The notes under the pieces were generated by a model, which was given only the letters and a program-made list of their open reading frames with translations, was not told the DNA's origin and did no database searches. The position numbers and the translations under genes were made by a program. A stretch of 64,000 bases of DNA from Geojedonia sp051814705 (lineage in GTDB: Bacteria; Bacteroidota; Bacteroidia; Flavobacteriales; Flavobacteriaceae). The DNA lies in NCBI GenBank assembly GCA_051814705.1, contig JBPWQW010000008.1:1-64000 (forward strand), in the 5' to 3' direction. Shown here in pieces: positions 63,985 through 64,000 of this stretch (positions within the stretch are counted from its first letter, which is position 1; each line of letters starts with the position of its first letter).

Positions 63985-64000
63985 AGCTTTTGGTTTAAAA

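Overview
The window looks like a piece of a flavobacterial chromosome (Bacteroidota, family Flavobacteriaceae, probably marine). The evidence is AT-rich DNA, three surface proteins with type IX secretion (T9SS) C-terminal sorting domains, several promoters of the Bacteroidota form TTG-N17-24-TAnnTTTG, few Shine-Dalgarno sequences, and typical family genes (fused 2-oxoacid dehydrogenase E1, a MutS2 that ends without an Smr domain, short GreA-like and flavobacterium-specific proteins). I see no insertion sequence, prophage, CRISPR array or rRNA. Most of the window is compact core genome.

Layout. 1-6.1 kb is a surface-protein locus: the 3' end of a giant repeat adhesin, then two paralogous minus-strand T9SS proteins that share an almost identical 485-bp block. 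6.5-15.2 kb holds housekeeping genes: clpC, gyrA with a TPR protein, an NlpC/P60 hydrolase and a thiolase. 15.5-24 kb holds a PgpH-type HD phosphohydrolase, three tRNA genes (Ser-GCT, Pro-TGG, Arg-TCT) embedded in unusual repeats, tsaD and tamB. 24-27 kb is a glycolysis/sugar block (pfkA, gap, BadF-type kinase). 27-36.4 kb carries corA, small conserved proteins, a GreA-like factor, a secreted dioxygenase-like protein, a thioesterase, a large D-lactate dehydrogenase-type oxidoreductase and aroC. 36.4-46.3 kb carries transporters, a sulfurtransferase, mutS2 with a DCC-family protein, ung, an orphan cytosolic solute-binding protein, and a DUF1835 / eIF1-like pair. 46.4-54.9 kb carries the fused E1, a dipeptidase, a 3D-domain lipoprotein, a DUF4231 membrane protein, a possible micro-ORF transcript, Hsp20 with a sigma-54-like promoter, a RadD-like helicase and a cold-shock-domain protein. 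55-64 kb carries two EamA transporters flanking an S9 peptidase, an SLC12-like permease, an MscS channel and a secreted sugar isomerase-like protein.

How the genes relate. gyrA/TPR, pfkA/gap, thiolase/NlpC (TAATG overlap), mutS2/DCC (ATGA overlap) and SUI1/DUF1835 (TAATG overlap) look co-transcribed. tsaD sits beside two ANN-decoding tRNAs that are expected substrates of its modification pathway. Convergent gene pairs are commonly closed by clear stem-loop terminators.

Most interesting non-routine signals: (i) the alternating 267/270-bp higher-order repeat in the adhesin; (ii) the near-identical block inside otherwise divergent adhesin paralogs; (iii) an exact 120-bp tandem repeat that begins with the 5' end of tRNA-Pro; (iv) a second repeat family after tRNA-Arg; (v) a promoter-micro-ORF-micro-ORF-terminator unit antisense-facing hsp20; (vi) tamB with no ordinary start codon at its conserved N-terminus. 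No clear new defence system was found.
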